A stretch of 64,000 bases of DNA from Shewanella psychropiezotolerans (GTDB lineage Bacteria; Pseudomonadota; Gammaproteobacteria; Enterobacterales; Shewanellaceae). This document shows positions 9,738 through 18,193 of the stretch, in pieces. A program made the translations under genes and the position numbers. How positions within the stretch are numbered: the stretch's first letter is position 1; every line of letters begins with the position of its first letter. The stretch spans positions 4,580,001 through 4,644,000 of the forward strand of contig NZ_CP041614.1 of assembly GCF_007197555.1 (NCBI RefSeq), given 5' to 3'. Below the pieces are notes generated by a model. The model searched no databases, was not told the DNA's origin, and saw only the letters and a list, made by a program, of their open reading frames with translations.

Positions 9738-11207
9738 TCAAGAGCGAGTATCTATATATCGCTGTAATAATCTGCGTAAGCTTTCCGCTTTAGTGCCGTA
9801 AACGACTTGTATACCCTTGCCAACGACCACGACCCCCTTAGCGCCAAGCTGCTCTAGCCTGAGTTTATCGACTAAACCCGGTTGCTTTACGCTGATCCTA
9901 AGCCGAGTCAGGCATGCATTGAGATCTAAGATATTATCTGCACCGCCCAGCGCGTTAACTATGGTTCTTAGGCTAGCCTTCGGCTGCAGCTCCTCTTCCA
10001 TCCGGCCAGGGGTTTTAAGGTTAAAGAATAAAATAGAGCCCCGAAAGACTAAATAATAAATCAATGCTGTGATCGGACCTAAAATCAGAAACCATTCGCT
10101 ATTTTGTGAGTTATTAAACAAAAGAGTAAAATCGACCAACCCATGTGAAAATACCAGACTGTGATGTATATCCAACGAGATACAAACTGCATATGCCAGC
10201 CCGGTCATTAAAGCATGCAGTAAAAATAGAAAAGGAGCGACAAACATAAAGGCAAACTCTATGGGTTCGGTCACCCCCGTTAACCAACTGGCTGAAGCGG
10301 CTGAGATCATAATGCCTGCGACTCGATTTCTCTGAGTCTTATCTGCACATCGCCAGATGGCAATAGCAGCGGCAGGGAGCCCCCACATTTTAATCAGATA
10401 GCCTCCGGCTAAATTACCGGCCAAAGGATCGCCGGCAAGATACCTAGCAACCTCCCCCCTGATAACCTCCCCCTCTTTCACAAATTGTCCCATCTCCAAA
10501 TAAAATGGTGCATTCCATATATGATGCAGACCCAATGGGATAAGTAACCGCTCCACGGTTCCATAGAGCGCAAACGCTTGTGCTGGTTTTTGGTAAACAA
10601 CCCAATCAGAAAATCGCTCTATTTGCAGTGATAAGCTAGGCCAGATATTTATGAGCAAATATGAGAGTGCGATACAGAGAGGGATCATCAGTAACGGAGC
10701 GCTTCTCCTTCCTTCAAAGAAAGAAAATACGGCAGGAAGCCGTACATTTTCGCTCTGTTTAACGGCGAGACAAGTCACGGCCCCAACTAGCATGCCACCA
10801 GCAATGCCAGTGTCTATGGTATTAATCCCCCATAGCATCCGAGTCGATATGCCATAGACCTCGGCTAGCGCAGCCATGCTTGAAAGGTAGACACCAAAGC
10901 CAAAAACCGCAGTGAATGCGGCTATACCTTGATCCTTACAAAATCCGATGGATACGGCGACGGCAAATAGCATGGGCATCATGGTAAAGATGAGCTTCCC
11001 CACCGCAAGCATGACCAAAGAGATTGCGTCAGGAATAAATGGCAGAGGATTCGATGCCAAACCTATCATCACGCCAGCAGCGGGTAAAATTGCAATCGGG
11101 ATTAACAGCGCTTGACTCAGCCTCTGCGCAAATTTAAACCAGTGTTGACTAATATATCTTAGGCAACCATTTCCATATCGATTAATGCGTTCCAACTTTG
11201 CAGCCAT
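9738..11207 (-). CDS. PTS glucose/N-acetylglucosamine-type permease, EIICB
   Basis: Membrane component of a sugar phosphotransferase system. Residues about 25-385 form the multi-helix EIIC domain with the family motif GLHHIWNAPF near residue 225. About 405-489 form the EIIB domain with the phosphorylated cysteine in LNACLTRLRI near residue 430. No EIIA domain is attached, so phosphate must come from a separate EIIA. The only good ATG overlaps the end of yqcA by 49 bp, consistent with co-transcription. Whether glucose, GlcNAc or maltose is the substrate cannot be decided from sequence alone. Confidence 0.88.
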   Translation of the reverse strand: MAAKLERINRYGNGCLRYISQHWFKFAQRLSQALLIPIAILPAAGVMIGLASNPLPFIPDAISLVMLAVGKLIFTMMPMLFAVAVSIGFCKDQGIAAFTAVFGFGVYLSSMAALAEVYGISTRMLWGINTIDTGIAGGMLVGAVTCLAVKQSENVRLPAVFSFFEGRRSAPLLMIPLCIALSYLLINIWPSLSLQIERFSDWVVYQKPAQAFALYGTVERLLIPLGLHHIWNAPFYLEMGQFVKEGEVIRGEVARYLAGDPLAGNLAGGYLIKMWGLPAAAIAIWRCADKTQRNRVAGIMISAASASWLTGVTEPIEFAFMFVAPFLFLLHALMTGLAYAVCISLDIHHSLVFSHGLVDFTLLFNNSQNSEWFLILGPITALIYYLVFRGSILFFNLKTPGRMEEELQPKASLRTIVNALGGADNILDLNACLTRLRISVKQPGLVDKLRLEQLGAKGVVVVGKGIQVVYGTKAESLRRLLQRYIDTRS

Positions 11208-11623
11208 GCCTTCGCTTCTACCTCTGGTTCCATTGTTTCACATGCATCGATTTTCAGTACTTCACCGATACGTTTAGCACCACATTCTGTAAGCAGTTCA
11301 TCAAACTTGACCCCAGCTCCACAAAAGGTCTCATAGCTGGAATCGCCTAAGGCTATCACCCCGTATTTCAATTGGGGCATGTATGGCGCTGTAGATTTTA
11401 AATTTTCAAACCATGGTTGTATATCTTCAGGCACATCGCCTTGGCCTGTGGTGGAACAAATCACCAATAACAGCTCATCTTGTGGAGGGACAAAACCGTC
11501 CAGTTGATCATGCATCAACAGCGACACCTCCCTCCCTTCTTCCTTTAGCACTCCAAACAGGGTCTCTGCAACAAACTGTGCATTACCATAGACAGTCCCA
11601 AAAACCAAATTCACTTTTTTCAT
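11159..11623 (-). CDS. yqcA: YqcA/MioC-type flavodoxin
   Basis: Small FMN-binding electron carrier (154 residues). The phosphate-binding loop FGTVYGNAQFVAE is at residues 8-20, STTGQGDVPEDI in the middle, and GVIALGDSSYETFCGAG around 95-111, which matches E. coli YqcA closely. In enterics yqcA sits next to truC and yqcC; here the three lie in the same region and strand, with a 280-bp gap that may hold a small plus-strand gene. Some annotations call this family MioC. Confidence 0.88.
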   Translation of the reverse strand: MKKVNLVFGTVYGNAQFVAETLFGVLKEEGREVSLLMHDQLDGFVPPQDELLLVICSTTGQGDVPEDIQPWFENLKSTAPYMPQLKYGVIALGDSSYETFCGAGVKFDELLTECGAKRIGEVLKIDACETMEPEVEAKAWLQSWNALIDMEMVA

Positions 11624-11723
11624 GTTTCAGATCGCCCTGCGTTTAAATTAGATTTATACTTCAAACATACTTTATTGATAGCTTCATGCCAACTTATTCG
11701 GCTGAATCTTCAAGGGCCTTAAG

Positions 11724-11909
11724 ATGCACCACTTCAGTAGACGCAAGCACATAAAGCATGTTCACCGCTCTGCTCATATCAGGCGTATGCGTTATTTCAC
11801 ATCACAACATACTAGCAATTACATTCCTGTTGGCCTTGCTGAACAAGTTCAAGAAAATGATCTCTCCACGTCTGATGATCTTGTAGCCGCTGTGGATAAG
11901 ACTGGCTAA
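11724..11909 (+). CDS. Possible small basic protein, unknown
   Basis: A 61-codon ORF fills the gap between yqcA and truC on the opposite strand, ending so that its stop overlaps the truC stop by 3 bp. The product is rich in His/Arg/Lys at the N-terminus (RRKHIKHVHRSAHIRRMR) and acidic at the C-terminus (QENDLSTSDDLVAAVDKTG). Codon choice looks natural, but the ribosome-binding site is weak and I recognise no family. It could be a chance ORF. Confidence 0.42.
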   Translation: MHHFSRRKHIKHVHRSAHIRRMRYFTSQHTSNYIPVGLAEQVQENDLSTSDDLVAAVDKTG

Positions 11910-12724
11910 GCTAACAGATATGAAGTATCTGATGCCAAAGCCTCTTCGTCCCAACCTAAACCTTTAAATAGATCGAACCATTGATGTTCTAACTCGGTTT
12001 CGATAACCATACGCTCTCCCGTCCTGGGATGATTAAAAGTGAGTTGCTTAGCAATAAGCCAAAGCCTGTTTACCGAAAAATGTTCCCTGAAAAACTTATT
12101 CTGCTTACCATCTCCATGGGTTGTATCACCAAGGATTGGGTGTCTGAGATGCGCCATGTGTCGTCTCAGCTGATGTTTACGCCCCGTATGAGGAGTTAAT
12201 TTCACCAGCGCATAACGACTGGAAGCATAACGACCAGAAGAAAAAGGGATCTCAGTATTTAACAAAGGCTGATAACTGGTCACCGCATCTTGAGCCGGTT
12301 TATCTGGAGCTACATCCTTATCACCCAAATCATCGAGCTCTACTTTCAATGGATAATCTAAGGTAGCCGCTTCATGCATATTGCCACGCACTATGGCGAG
12401 ATAATGCTTTTCAATGGTCTTATCAGCAAATTGCTCACATAACGCATTGGCCATTTCACTGCTCTTAGCAAATAACAATACCCCTGAGGTTGGCCGGTCG
12501 AGGCGATGAACGGGAAAAACATGACAGCCGACTTTATCTCGAGTCAATTGCATCGCAAAGAATCGTTCCCGACGAGCCAAATATGATCGATGAACCAGTA
12601 AACCTGCAGGTTTATGAATCGCAACGATATCGTCATCTTCAAATAAGATTTCAATCTCAGGGGGCGCTTCCTCGATTGTCTCTTCGCCAGCAAGATTCTC
12701 TTCTACTTGTTTCAAGTGAGTCAT
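11906..12724 (-). CDS. truC: tRNA pseudouridine(65) synthase TruC
   Basis: Isomerises U65 of tRNA. It is an RluA-family synthase: FEDDDIVAIHKPAGLLVH near the N-terminus, the catalytic loop HRLDRPTSGVLLF with its Asp (about residue 70), and LTPHTGRKHQLRRHMAHL in the second half. An upstream in-frame ATG at 12784 would overlap yqcC by 38 bp; I prefer the ATG at 12724, just after the yqcC stop, giving 272 residues. Forms an operon with yqcC, as in enterics. Confidence 0.93.
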   Translation of the reverse strand: MTHLKQVEENLAGEETIEEAPPEIEILFEDDDIVAIHKPAGLLVHRSYLARRERFFAMQLTRDKVGCHVFPVHRLDRPTSGVLLFAKSSEMANALCEQFADKTIEKHYLAIVRGNMHEAATLDYPLKVELDDLGDKDVAPDKPAQDAVTSYQPLLNTEIPFSSGRYASSRYALVKLTPHTGRKHQLRRHMAHLRHPILGDTTHGDGKQNKFFREHFSVNRLWLIAKQLTFNHPRTGERMVIETELEHQWFDLFKGLGWDEEALASDTSYLLA

Positions 12725-12746
12725 ATTACTCACTTGTTTGTCTTCT

Positions 12747-13067
12747 TTATCTTGGTTCACTGAGAAATTTATCCAAATCATCAAAAATCATAATTAATGT
12801 GTGCCGCTCTTTTACATCATTCCATACATGATGTGCCATAGGTGCGATGGCTATGTTATTGGGTAACACTTGCCTACTGGCAATCAAGGCACGCATTTTA
12901 GGAATAAAAATAAACTGCACCCAGCTTTCAAAAGACATGGCCTCACAGCTAAAAGGTGATGTATCGGCCATGGCTTCTGCTGAGGGCACATCCAGACTCC
13001 ATAGAGAACGACGCTTTAATTCTTCTTCTAACTCTTGTAGCTTCTGAGTCGTTTTTATATACAACAA
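12747..13067 (-). CDS. yqcC: YqcC family protein (DUF446)
   Basis: A 106-residue protein of unknown biochemical role that accompanies truC in many gammaproteobacteria. SFESWVQFIFIPKMRALI matches the conserved core of E. coli YqcC, and the helical N-terminus (LQELEEELKRRSLW) is also typical. The start is a TTG with AAGG about 7 nt upstream; a second TTG follows immediately. It is immediately upstream of truC. Confidence 0.88.
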   Translation of the reverse strand: MLYIKTTQKLQELEEELKRRSLWSLDVPSAEAMADTSPFSCEAMSFESWVQFIFIPKMRALIASRQVLPNNIAIAPMAHHVWNDVKERHTLIMIFDDLDKFLSEPR

Positions 13068-13214
13068 ATAGTAACCTTATTTTTAGCGTAAATAGGCCTT
13101 AAGCCGAACCATGTCCGCTTCTCTAATTTGAGACCTGTAAATAATACCATCTCAACCCACTTCACCCTATACTAGACGCCATTACATCACGGATCTCAGT
13201 GTTACGGCAGAAAA

Positions 13215-14227
13215 ATGACAGAAATCACCACCCTTAGCCAGTTTTTATCGACAGCAAATACTCAGTTTCAAGTCTATGATATGGGCAGAAGAGTGCAAAG
13301 CATCGATATGATGGCGTTTCACCAATTCGAGAATCTGGCATCACCTTATCCTTATCCCATTCAGGGACATGCCCAGTTTGCCATCGTATTTTGGGATGCG
13401 AGCCAGCAACATTATATCTGGTTTCTAAAATTACCATTAGATGAACGCGGCCTACTCTCCCCGCACCCAGAACCCAATTCATCAAGATGATCATAGAAGC
13501 TTTAGGGCGAGATCCAACTAAAGATTTAACTGAAGCAGAGCAGCAGAAGCTCGCTAATCATCCTTTCGCTTTTAAACCATCGGCAGAAAAGCTGGCACTG
13601 TTTAATGCTCTGGTGAGAAAGCAGCTTAATGGTAAGGCCTCTTCTCAATATGAGTATGCGTACCAATACCTCAGCGGACAAGTCTCAGCCGATAAGTGGC
13701 AACAAGTCGGTCTACAAGGGATTGCCGATATCAGTGTTAGAGCCAACGAACTCGATCACCTCCAGCAGCTAGTCAATAGCTTTGACTACTGCTCAATTGA
13801 AGTTCAGATTGCCCTGTGCCAATGTTTCGAGCATCTTACTCTTGAAAAGAGCCTCGCCAACAGAGTTTTTGAACAACTGCTCAGTACCGATAAGCAAAAT
13901 AAGCTCTATTTTTTACGTGCTCTGGCATCGAATGAAGAATTAACCCAGCAAGCGATTTCACATATTCAAGAGCAAGGAATACTCGATGCTGAAGCCTTGA
14001 TCACTATAGCAGGCAGAAATTGGACTGTACTCAAGCTTGAGCAAACCCGCACTATTTTCTTAGAAGCTCTGGCAAGCCAAGAACAGCATTTCTTCAATCA
14101 AATTTTTGCAGATATTGTGGCAATACCAGCATTACGATCACTGATCCTCGCTGAACTGCGTAACCCAAAGAGAAGCCCACAATTAGCATCTGCAATTGGT
14201 GGATTATTTAAGGTCATAAAATCATGA
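13215..14227 (+). pseudogene. DUF3549 family protein, split by a -1 frameshift
   Basis: Two ORFs (13215-13490 and 13487-14227) read as one roughly 337-residue DUF3549 protein, a family of unknown function next to DUF3301 genes in this group. The first ends ...LDERGLLSPHPEPNSSR. In the second frame the sequence upstream of its ATG reads APRTQFIKMIIEALG, which joins smoothly after LLSP if one C is added to the CCCC run at 13459-13462. The apparent ATGA overlap is thus accidental. Either a sequencing undercall or a real inactivation; three other genes here show the same lesion. Confidence 0.8.
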
Positions 14228-14613
14228 TGACAGATTTTTTACTTATCGTTGCACTCGTCGTTGTTGCCGCATTTTTTTGGCAATTGAGGCAGATGGCTGA
14301 AATCAGTCGACTATTTGCCCAGAGAGAGTGCAATAAACAAAAGGTACAACTACTCGCCATTGCAATGGAATCGGCTAGACCAAGTATAGGTGGCAGCAGC
14401 GGACTTACATGGAAGGCTAAGTATCTGCTTGAATTTAGTACCGATGGTATTAATCAGTATAAGGCTGAAATATGGATGCATGGGAAAAAAGTACAGAAGG
14501 TTAAATGGCCAATTTTCCCGGAACCCGAATGGCTTGATGCACCAGAATCTCGCGGTTCTGTAGGCGGAAGCTGTGGCTCTAAAGGCAGCTGTAATACAGG
14601 CAAGTGCAAATAA
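14224..14613 (+). CDS. DUF3301 family protein, single-pass membrane, Cys-rich tail
   Basis: Conserved protein of unknown function. Residues 1-20 are a membrane-spanning segment (DFLLIVALVVVAAFFW) followed by a cytoplasmic-like domain (LTWKAKYLLEFSTDG). It ends in a Gly/Ser/Cys-rich tail (GGSCGSKGSCNTGKCK). The start overlaps the DUF3549 stop by 4 bp (ATGA), so the two are translationally coupled. A strong bidirectional terminator follows. Confidence 0.82.
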   Translation: MMTDFLLIVALVVVAAFFWQLRQMAEISRLFAQRECNKQKVQLLAIAMESARPSIGGSSGLTWKAKYLLEFSTDGINQYKAEIWMHGKKVQKVKWPIFPEPEWLDAPESRGSVGGSCGSKGSCNTGKCK

Positions 14614-14647
14614 GGCTGTAAGGATAGTAAAGCTAATATACTGAAAA

Positions 14648-14682
14648 GAAAAAACGCGGCTCCTAGAAGCCGCGCTTTTTGT
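14648..14682. terminator. Bidirectional terminator: end of DUF3301 and of the csrB-like RNA 1
   Basis: CGCGGC / GCCGCG stem with an 8-nt loop is flanked by AAAAAA on one side and CTTTTT on the other. It ends the DUF3301 operon on the plus strand and the CsrB-type RNA on the minus strand (GCCGCG then TTTTTTCTTTT). Confidence 0.9.
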
Positions 14683-15475
14683 CTCTTTTGTTAAGCAATC
14701 CTGCTATTTATTATGCTCCCTGCACCATCCATGCGTTCAATGTGCTCCCTGCATCATCCCTGTAACGTCCTGTTATTTCCCTGTATAGTGGATATAAATA
14801 CCCACTGTTACTTCTCCATTTACTCGGTAGTCCATTAACCGAGCTAACTCATCCTTAAGCGTGTCCATAAGGTCATCCATGTATATCCGTACTTATATCC
14901 GTATACTGCTCCATTTACTCGATAATCCATTAACCGAGCTGACTCAATCCTTGAGCGTGTCCCTAAAATCCATCCCTGTATATCGTACTTACTATCCGTA
15001 TACTGCTCCATTTACTCGATAATCCATTAACCGAGCTGACTCAATCCTTGAGCGTGTCCCTAAAATCCATCCCTGTATATCGTACTTACTATCCGTATAC
15101 TGCTCCATTTACTCGATAATCCATTAACCGAGCTGACTCAATCCTTGAGCGTGTCCCTAAAATCCATCCCTGTATATCGTACTTACTATCCGTATACTAC
15201 TCCATTTACTCGATAATCCATTAACCGAGCAGACTCATCCTTGAGCGTGTCCCTAAAGTCTTCCTTGTCGATTCCTTTCAGTACATTCCGTGTATACAAT
15301 CTTCCAGATTGCAAATCTTTCCATCCTGGATAATCTGGCTTCCTTGATAGCGACGCTCAATCCTAAAGCGCCTCATCCATGACTGAATCCTTTCAGTGAC
15401 GCTTCCTCTGCCACTGTCGATCTTCCTGATCACTGTATCCATTCACTTCATACATTTCCTTGTACGAGTTAAATT
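14650..15475 (-). ncRNA. csrB: CsrB-type CsrA-sequestering RNA, expanded (copy 1)
   Basis: Read on the minus strand this 0.8-kb non-coding stretch is a chain of short hairpins with GGA in the loops, e.g. CTCAAGGATTGAG, CTGAAAGGATTCAG and CAGTGATCAGGAAGATCG. I count about 50 GGA triplets; an ordinary CsrB has about 20. The 3' end (GATGGTGCAGGGAGCA, then TAGCAGGATTGCT, then a terminator) closely resembles the 3' end of E. coli CsrB. CsrB RNAs bind and titrate the translational regulator CsrA. The 5' end is estimated from a TATTAAGAT box near 15483-15491. A GacA-type box lies at 15635. The middle is a 97-bp tandem array. Confidence 0.87.
14814..15260 (-). repeat. 97-bp tandem repeat inside csrB-like RNA 1 (about 4.5 units)
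   Basis: Units begin at 14814, 14909, 15006, 15103 and 15200 (periods 95, 97, 97, 97; the last is partial). The units starting at 14909, 15006 and 15103 are nearly identical, so expansion is recent; the outer ones are diverged. Each full unit has seven GGA motifs on the minus strand and two clear hairpins, CTCAAGGATTGAG and one closed by CTCG/CGAG around AATGGATT. The period is not a CRISPR pattern because there are no unique spacers. Confidence 0.93.
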
Positions 15476-15634
15476 CTAGATGATCTTAATAATAATAATG
15501 TTCAAATACCAAACACCAAGATTAGCGCTAACTAAAAAACACAACAATGACAACACCAAGGCATTGTTTTAAAACAGAATACCCCAATCCATGTAGCATA
15601 ACCATGACAAAAAAATTCTCTTGTCTTACATTCA

Positions 15635-15652
15635 TGTGAGAGATGTCTCACA
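15635..15652 (-). promoter_or_regulatory. GacA/UvrY-type box upstream of csrB-like RNA 1
   Basis: TGTGAGAGATGTCTCACA is a near-perfect 18-bp palindrome of the TGTAAG-N6-CTTACA class bound by GacA/UvrY response regulators at csr/rsm RNA genes. It lies about 165 bp before the inferred RNA start, the distance usual for these genes. Confidence 0.72.
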
Positions 15653-15749
15653 CTAACGAAAGCAAATAAAGATGAAGACCAGAATATTGGCGATACTATA
15701 TTTTGCATGATTCGAAAAGTGTAAACCTAACTCTGGACGGAACACGCGC

Positions 15750-16105
15750 AAAAGAAAGGGCACACCATTAGGCGTGCCCGATACTTATACTTTTTAGCTA
15801 TCCTGCTAACTTACTTGCTCCCTGCATCATCCTTAATTATCTAGCTCCCTTTCTCTTCCCTGGGTCCATTTTATTTGGTAATCCTTATACCAAATCATAC
15901 TCAATCCTTAAGTGTGTCCCCCTCTCTTCTCGAGAGTCATCCTTTAATCTATCCATGAAATCACATTCAAAATTAGACCAATTATTCACTTCGAAGTGCG
16001 AGCTGCATATCAGCTATCTTGTCCATTTAAATGCTCATTACATCCCTGTAAAAATGTCTAATAACAGATTAGGTTTCATCCTGAAATCAATAAGCGTTCT
16101 GCTAT
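15750..16105 (-). ncRNA. csrB: CsrB-type CsrA-sequestering RNA (copy 2)
   Basis: A second minus-strand CsrB-like RNA of ordinary size (about 355 nt). I count about 14 GGA motifs, including hairpins TTACAGGGATGTAA, TTTCAGGATGAAA and GGTATAAGGATTACC. The 3' end reads AAGGATGATGCAGGGAGCA, then TAGCAGGATAGCTA, then a GGGCAC/GTGCCC terminator with a T-rich tail, strikingly like the E. coli CsrB 3' end. The start is estimated from TATTAA at 16110-16115. A GacA-type box is at 16280. It lies directly upstream of copy 1 in the same orientation, so the two arose by gene duplication or are maintained as a pair. Confidence 0.85.
15751..15779 (-). terminator. Terminator of csrB-like RNA 2
   Basis: GGGCACGCC / GGTGTGCCC hairpin (15758-15779, one mismatch) followed on the minus strand by TTTCTTTT. 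Confidence 0.8.
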
Positions 16106-16279
16106 TAACTTAATAAGAATGATAATTGTAATGACAGCTATATACTCCTGCTGTAAGAAAAACAATAAAATCACATTCACAAAAAAAGCAAAGGAAAACC
16201 AATAACCATTTGAATTTTAATAGTTAGTTTTATCCGCAAAAATGAACAGTGAATTTCACACCACTTTGTCCCACATGGA

Positions 16280-16297
16280 TGTAAGAGATATCTCACA
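16280..16297 (-). promoter_or_regulatory. GacA/UvrY-type box upstream of csrB-like RNA 2
   Basis: TGTAAGAGATATCTCACA matches the GacA/UvrY recognition palindrome (TGTAAG-N6-CTTACA) with one change. It shares the AGATAT/AGATGT centre with the box at 15635 and lies at a similar distance from the inferred RNA start. Confidence 0.75.
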
Positions 16298-16351
16298 GAG
16301 ACTCAGGACGATGTTTACTTCACATATTTTGAATATTCGTGAATAGCCCAC

Positions 16352-16380
16352 TGGGTAATGGGTAATGGGTAATGGGTAAA
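16352..16380. repeat. Heptamer microsatellite (GGGTAAT, about 4 copies)
   Basis: Four head-to-tail copies of GGGTAAT in non-coding DNA between the csr RNA promoter and the DUF962 remnant. Possibly length-variable; no function apparent. Confidence 0.85.
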
Positions 16381-16434
16381 ATAACTTATCGCAGTAATCT
16401 TGGTACTAACAGACTATTGAGGCATGCTGCTAGT

Positions 16435-16620
16435 TTATCTTTTAAATAATGGTGAGACTCTCTGAGCTAACATCACCCAGTCCGCCAAAAAACTATAAAG
16501 CGGATATTGAAAAGTTGCCGGGCGGTTTTTCTCAAACATGAAATGACCCACCCAAGCAAAACCATAGCCCACTACCGGCAGAAGTATAAGCAAGTGGAAA
16601 TTGCCACTAAAAAGGATTAC
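16435..16620 (-). pseudogene. DUF962 / Mpo1-like membrane protein, C-terminal remnant
   Basis: Just after the GNAT stop an open frame without a start codon reads LLPVVGYGFAWVGHFMFEKN, then RPATFQYPLYSFLADWVM. This is the diagnostic C-terminal motif of DUF962 proteins (small membrane proteins related to yeast Mpo1). The N-terminal half, which should carry the first transmembrane helices, is absent because the GNAT gene occupies its place. I read it as a truncated relic created by deletion, about 60 codons long, ending TAA at 16437-16435. Confidence 0.65.
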
Positions 16621-17260
16621 TCATTATCTTGCCCTCGATAAAACAATAACTCTCCCTCAACCTTACCGATAAAGAGAGTCTCTAGGGCGGTAAAACCATG
16701 CAGGCTAAACAACTGAGCATGTTGCTGTTCACTAGCAAAAACACCAATACCATCCATTTCTGGTTGCTCATCACACCAACTCAAAACCGCTTGCACCAAC
16801 TTACTACCTAAGCCTTTTTTCTGTTCAATAGGCGACACTGCAATAAATTGTAAAATGCCACAATTCGGACTCGGCAGGTGCTCTAACAAACAGGACTCTT
16901 TCTTAATCAAGGCTTGTGTCGATTGCCAACCGGTACTGATAAGCATCTTTAACCGCCAATGCCAATATCGAGACTCCCCAGAGGCAGCTGCTGAGACACA
17001 ATACATGCTACCCCGAGCATTCGCTCTCCCTCAAATAACCCAATTAACGTCTGTTCTTGTTGCCACAATTCATTTAACTCCTCCCTAATCGCCCCTCTGA
17101 GCTTTTGCTCATACATGGCAAGATCACCAGAATGAAATGATTCAATAAAAAAAGGGTCATCGTGGTAGGCGTTATAAAGTATCGAAGCCGCCACACGAAG
17201 ATCTTCAGCCGTAAGGTATACCGCTCGATAGGTTTCTAATGTTTGATTATCTGTTGCCAT
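16617..17260 (-). pseudogene. GNAT-family N-acetyltransferase, split by a -1 frameshift
   Basis: Two overlapping ORFs form one acetyltransferase of about 213 residues. The N-terminal part (16949-17260) ends ...VSQQLPLGSLDIGIGG; the C-terminal part (16617-17006) continues ESRYWHWRLKML. Adding one base to the CCCC run at 16976-16979 (GGGG on the coding strand) restores LPLGESRYWHW. The acetyl-CoA loop is seen in LQFIAVSPIEQKKGLGSKLV. Substrate unknown. The lesion is of the same type as in three other genes of this window. Confidence 0.8.
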
Positions 17261-17432
17261 CGGTTTAAGTTATCCCTTGATCTAAATCAATTAACAACCA
17301 ATGTAGCAAGCAAGTTAAAGCGTGTAAATATTAATCATAAAGCGCTATTTATCCGTCAATTTAATGAAGTTTGATCCATACTAATATTTAAGCCACCTGT
17401 GTTATTCAGATAAGCGATAGGAAACCAACAAT

Positions 17433-17660
17433 ATGGACACCACACCTCAAGATCTTAGTCATCTTTTTGATCAATTAGGATTAGATAATAGCGAACAAAG
17501 TATTAACACATTTATCGCAAATCATACGGTACCCGCTAACGTTCTGCTCTGTCAGGCTGATTTTTGGAATGATTCTCAGAAGAGCTTTTTAAAAGAGGCA
17601 ATTGAAGAGGACGCCCAATGGTCTGAGTTAATCGATCATTTAGACGCCCAACTTAGGTAA
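17433..17660 (+). CDS. DUF2789 family protein
   Basis: A 75-residue acidic cytoplasmic protein of unknown function. MDTTPQDLSHLFDQLGLDN and the C-terminal SFLKEAIEEDAQWSELIDHL match the DUF2789 family closely. The start has an AGGAAA ribosome-binding site. It stands alone between the GNAT gene (divergent) and a convergent lipoprotein gene. Confidence 0.82.
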   Translation: MDTTPQDLSHLFDQLGLDNSEQSINTFIANHTVPANVLLCQADFWNDSQKSFLKEAIEEDAQWSELIDHLDAQLR

Positions 17661-17673
17661 TTTAGTTTACTAA

Positions 17674-18045
17674 CTAGATATTTTTGTAGGCCATATTTCC
17701 CCAGCCTACAAGGGTATTATTGCTGATAACCACAGGAGTACATTCATCTTTTGTGGTTTTACCATCCCCCTTGTTACGCTGTGTGCGATAAAACAGCACA
17801 TGAACCTCTTTGTCTTTCTCAATATAGGCTTCATTAAAATCTGCAGTTCCCATCAAGACGGTAACTTGATCTCGAGTCATACCCAGACTTAATCTAGCCA
17901 AGTTTTCACGATTGGTATCTTGAGTCTCTTCCCAGCCCTCTTGACCATTCCATCCCGATTCCCCATCACCAATATTGAGTACGCAGCCAGATAAGCTTAA
18001 ACTTGTAATACCAATTAATGCCAAACCAATTAAATTTGTTTTCAC
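17674..18045 (-). CDS. DUF3192 family lipoprotein
   Basis: A small outer-membrane-type lipoprotein. With the GTG start at 18045 (AGGAAG ribosome-binding site 7 nt upstream) the product has a signal peptide ending in the lipobox LSLSGC. The mature domain LARLSLGMTRDQVTVLMGTADFN is the SmpA/BamE-like fold seen in DUF3192. A longer frame reaches 18102 but adds residues before the signal peptide. Function unknown. Confidence 0.82.
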   Translation of the reverse strand: MKTNLIGLALIGITSLSLSGCVLNIGDGESGWNGQEGWEETQDTNRENLARLSLGMTRDQVTVLMGTADFNEAYIEKDKEVHVLFYRTQRNKGDGKTTKDECTPVVISNNTLVGWGNMAYKNI

Positions 18046-18193
18046 TATGACTTCCTGTTTCTTTATTATAGATAACCTCAGAGAAAGCAAAAAACAAGCC
18101 AATAATACATCCTTTTGTTAAATAAGGATTTAATGTAGTAAACTCAGATCATACTGGTCACATTTACTAAACAAGTGAGAAAGATAACCAACT

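Noticed and set aside
13487..14227. Second DUF3549 ORF considered as a separate gene coupled by ATGA
   Set aside because: The sequence upstream of its ATG continues the family (APRTQFIK) in the same frame, so it is the rest of one gene after a frameshift.
14814..15260. Regular 97-bp repeats considered as a CRISPR array
   Set aside because: The whole unit is repeated with no unique spacers, and there are no cas genes; the units are GGA-hairpin modules of a CsrB-type RNA.
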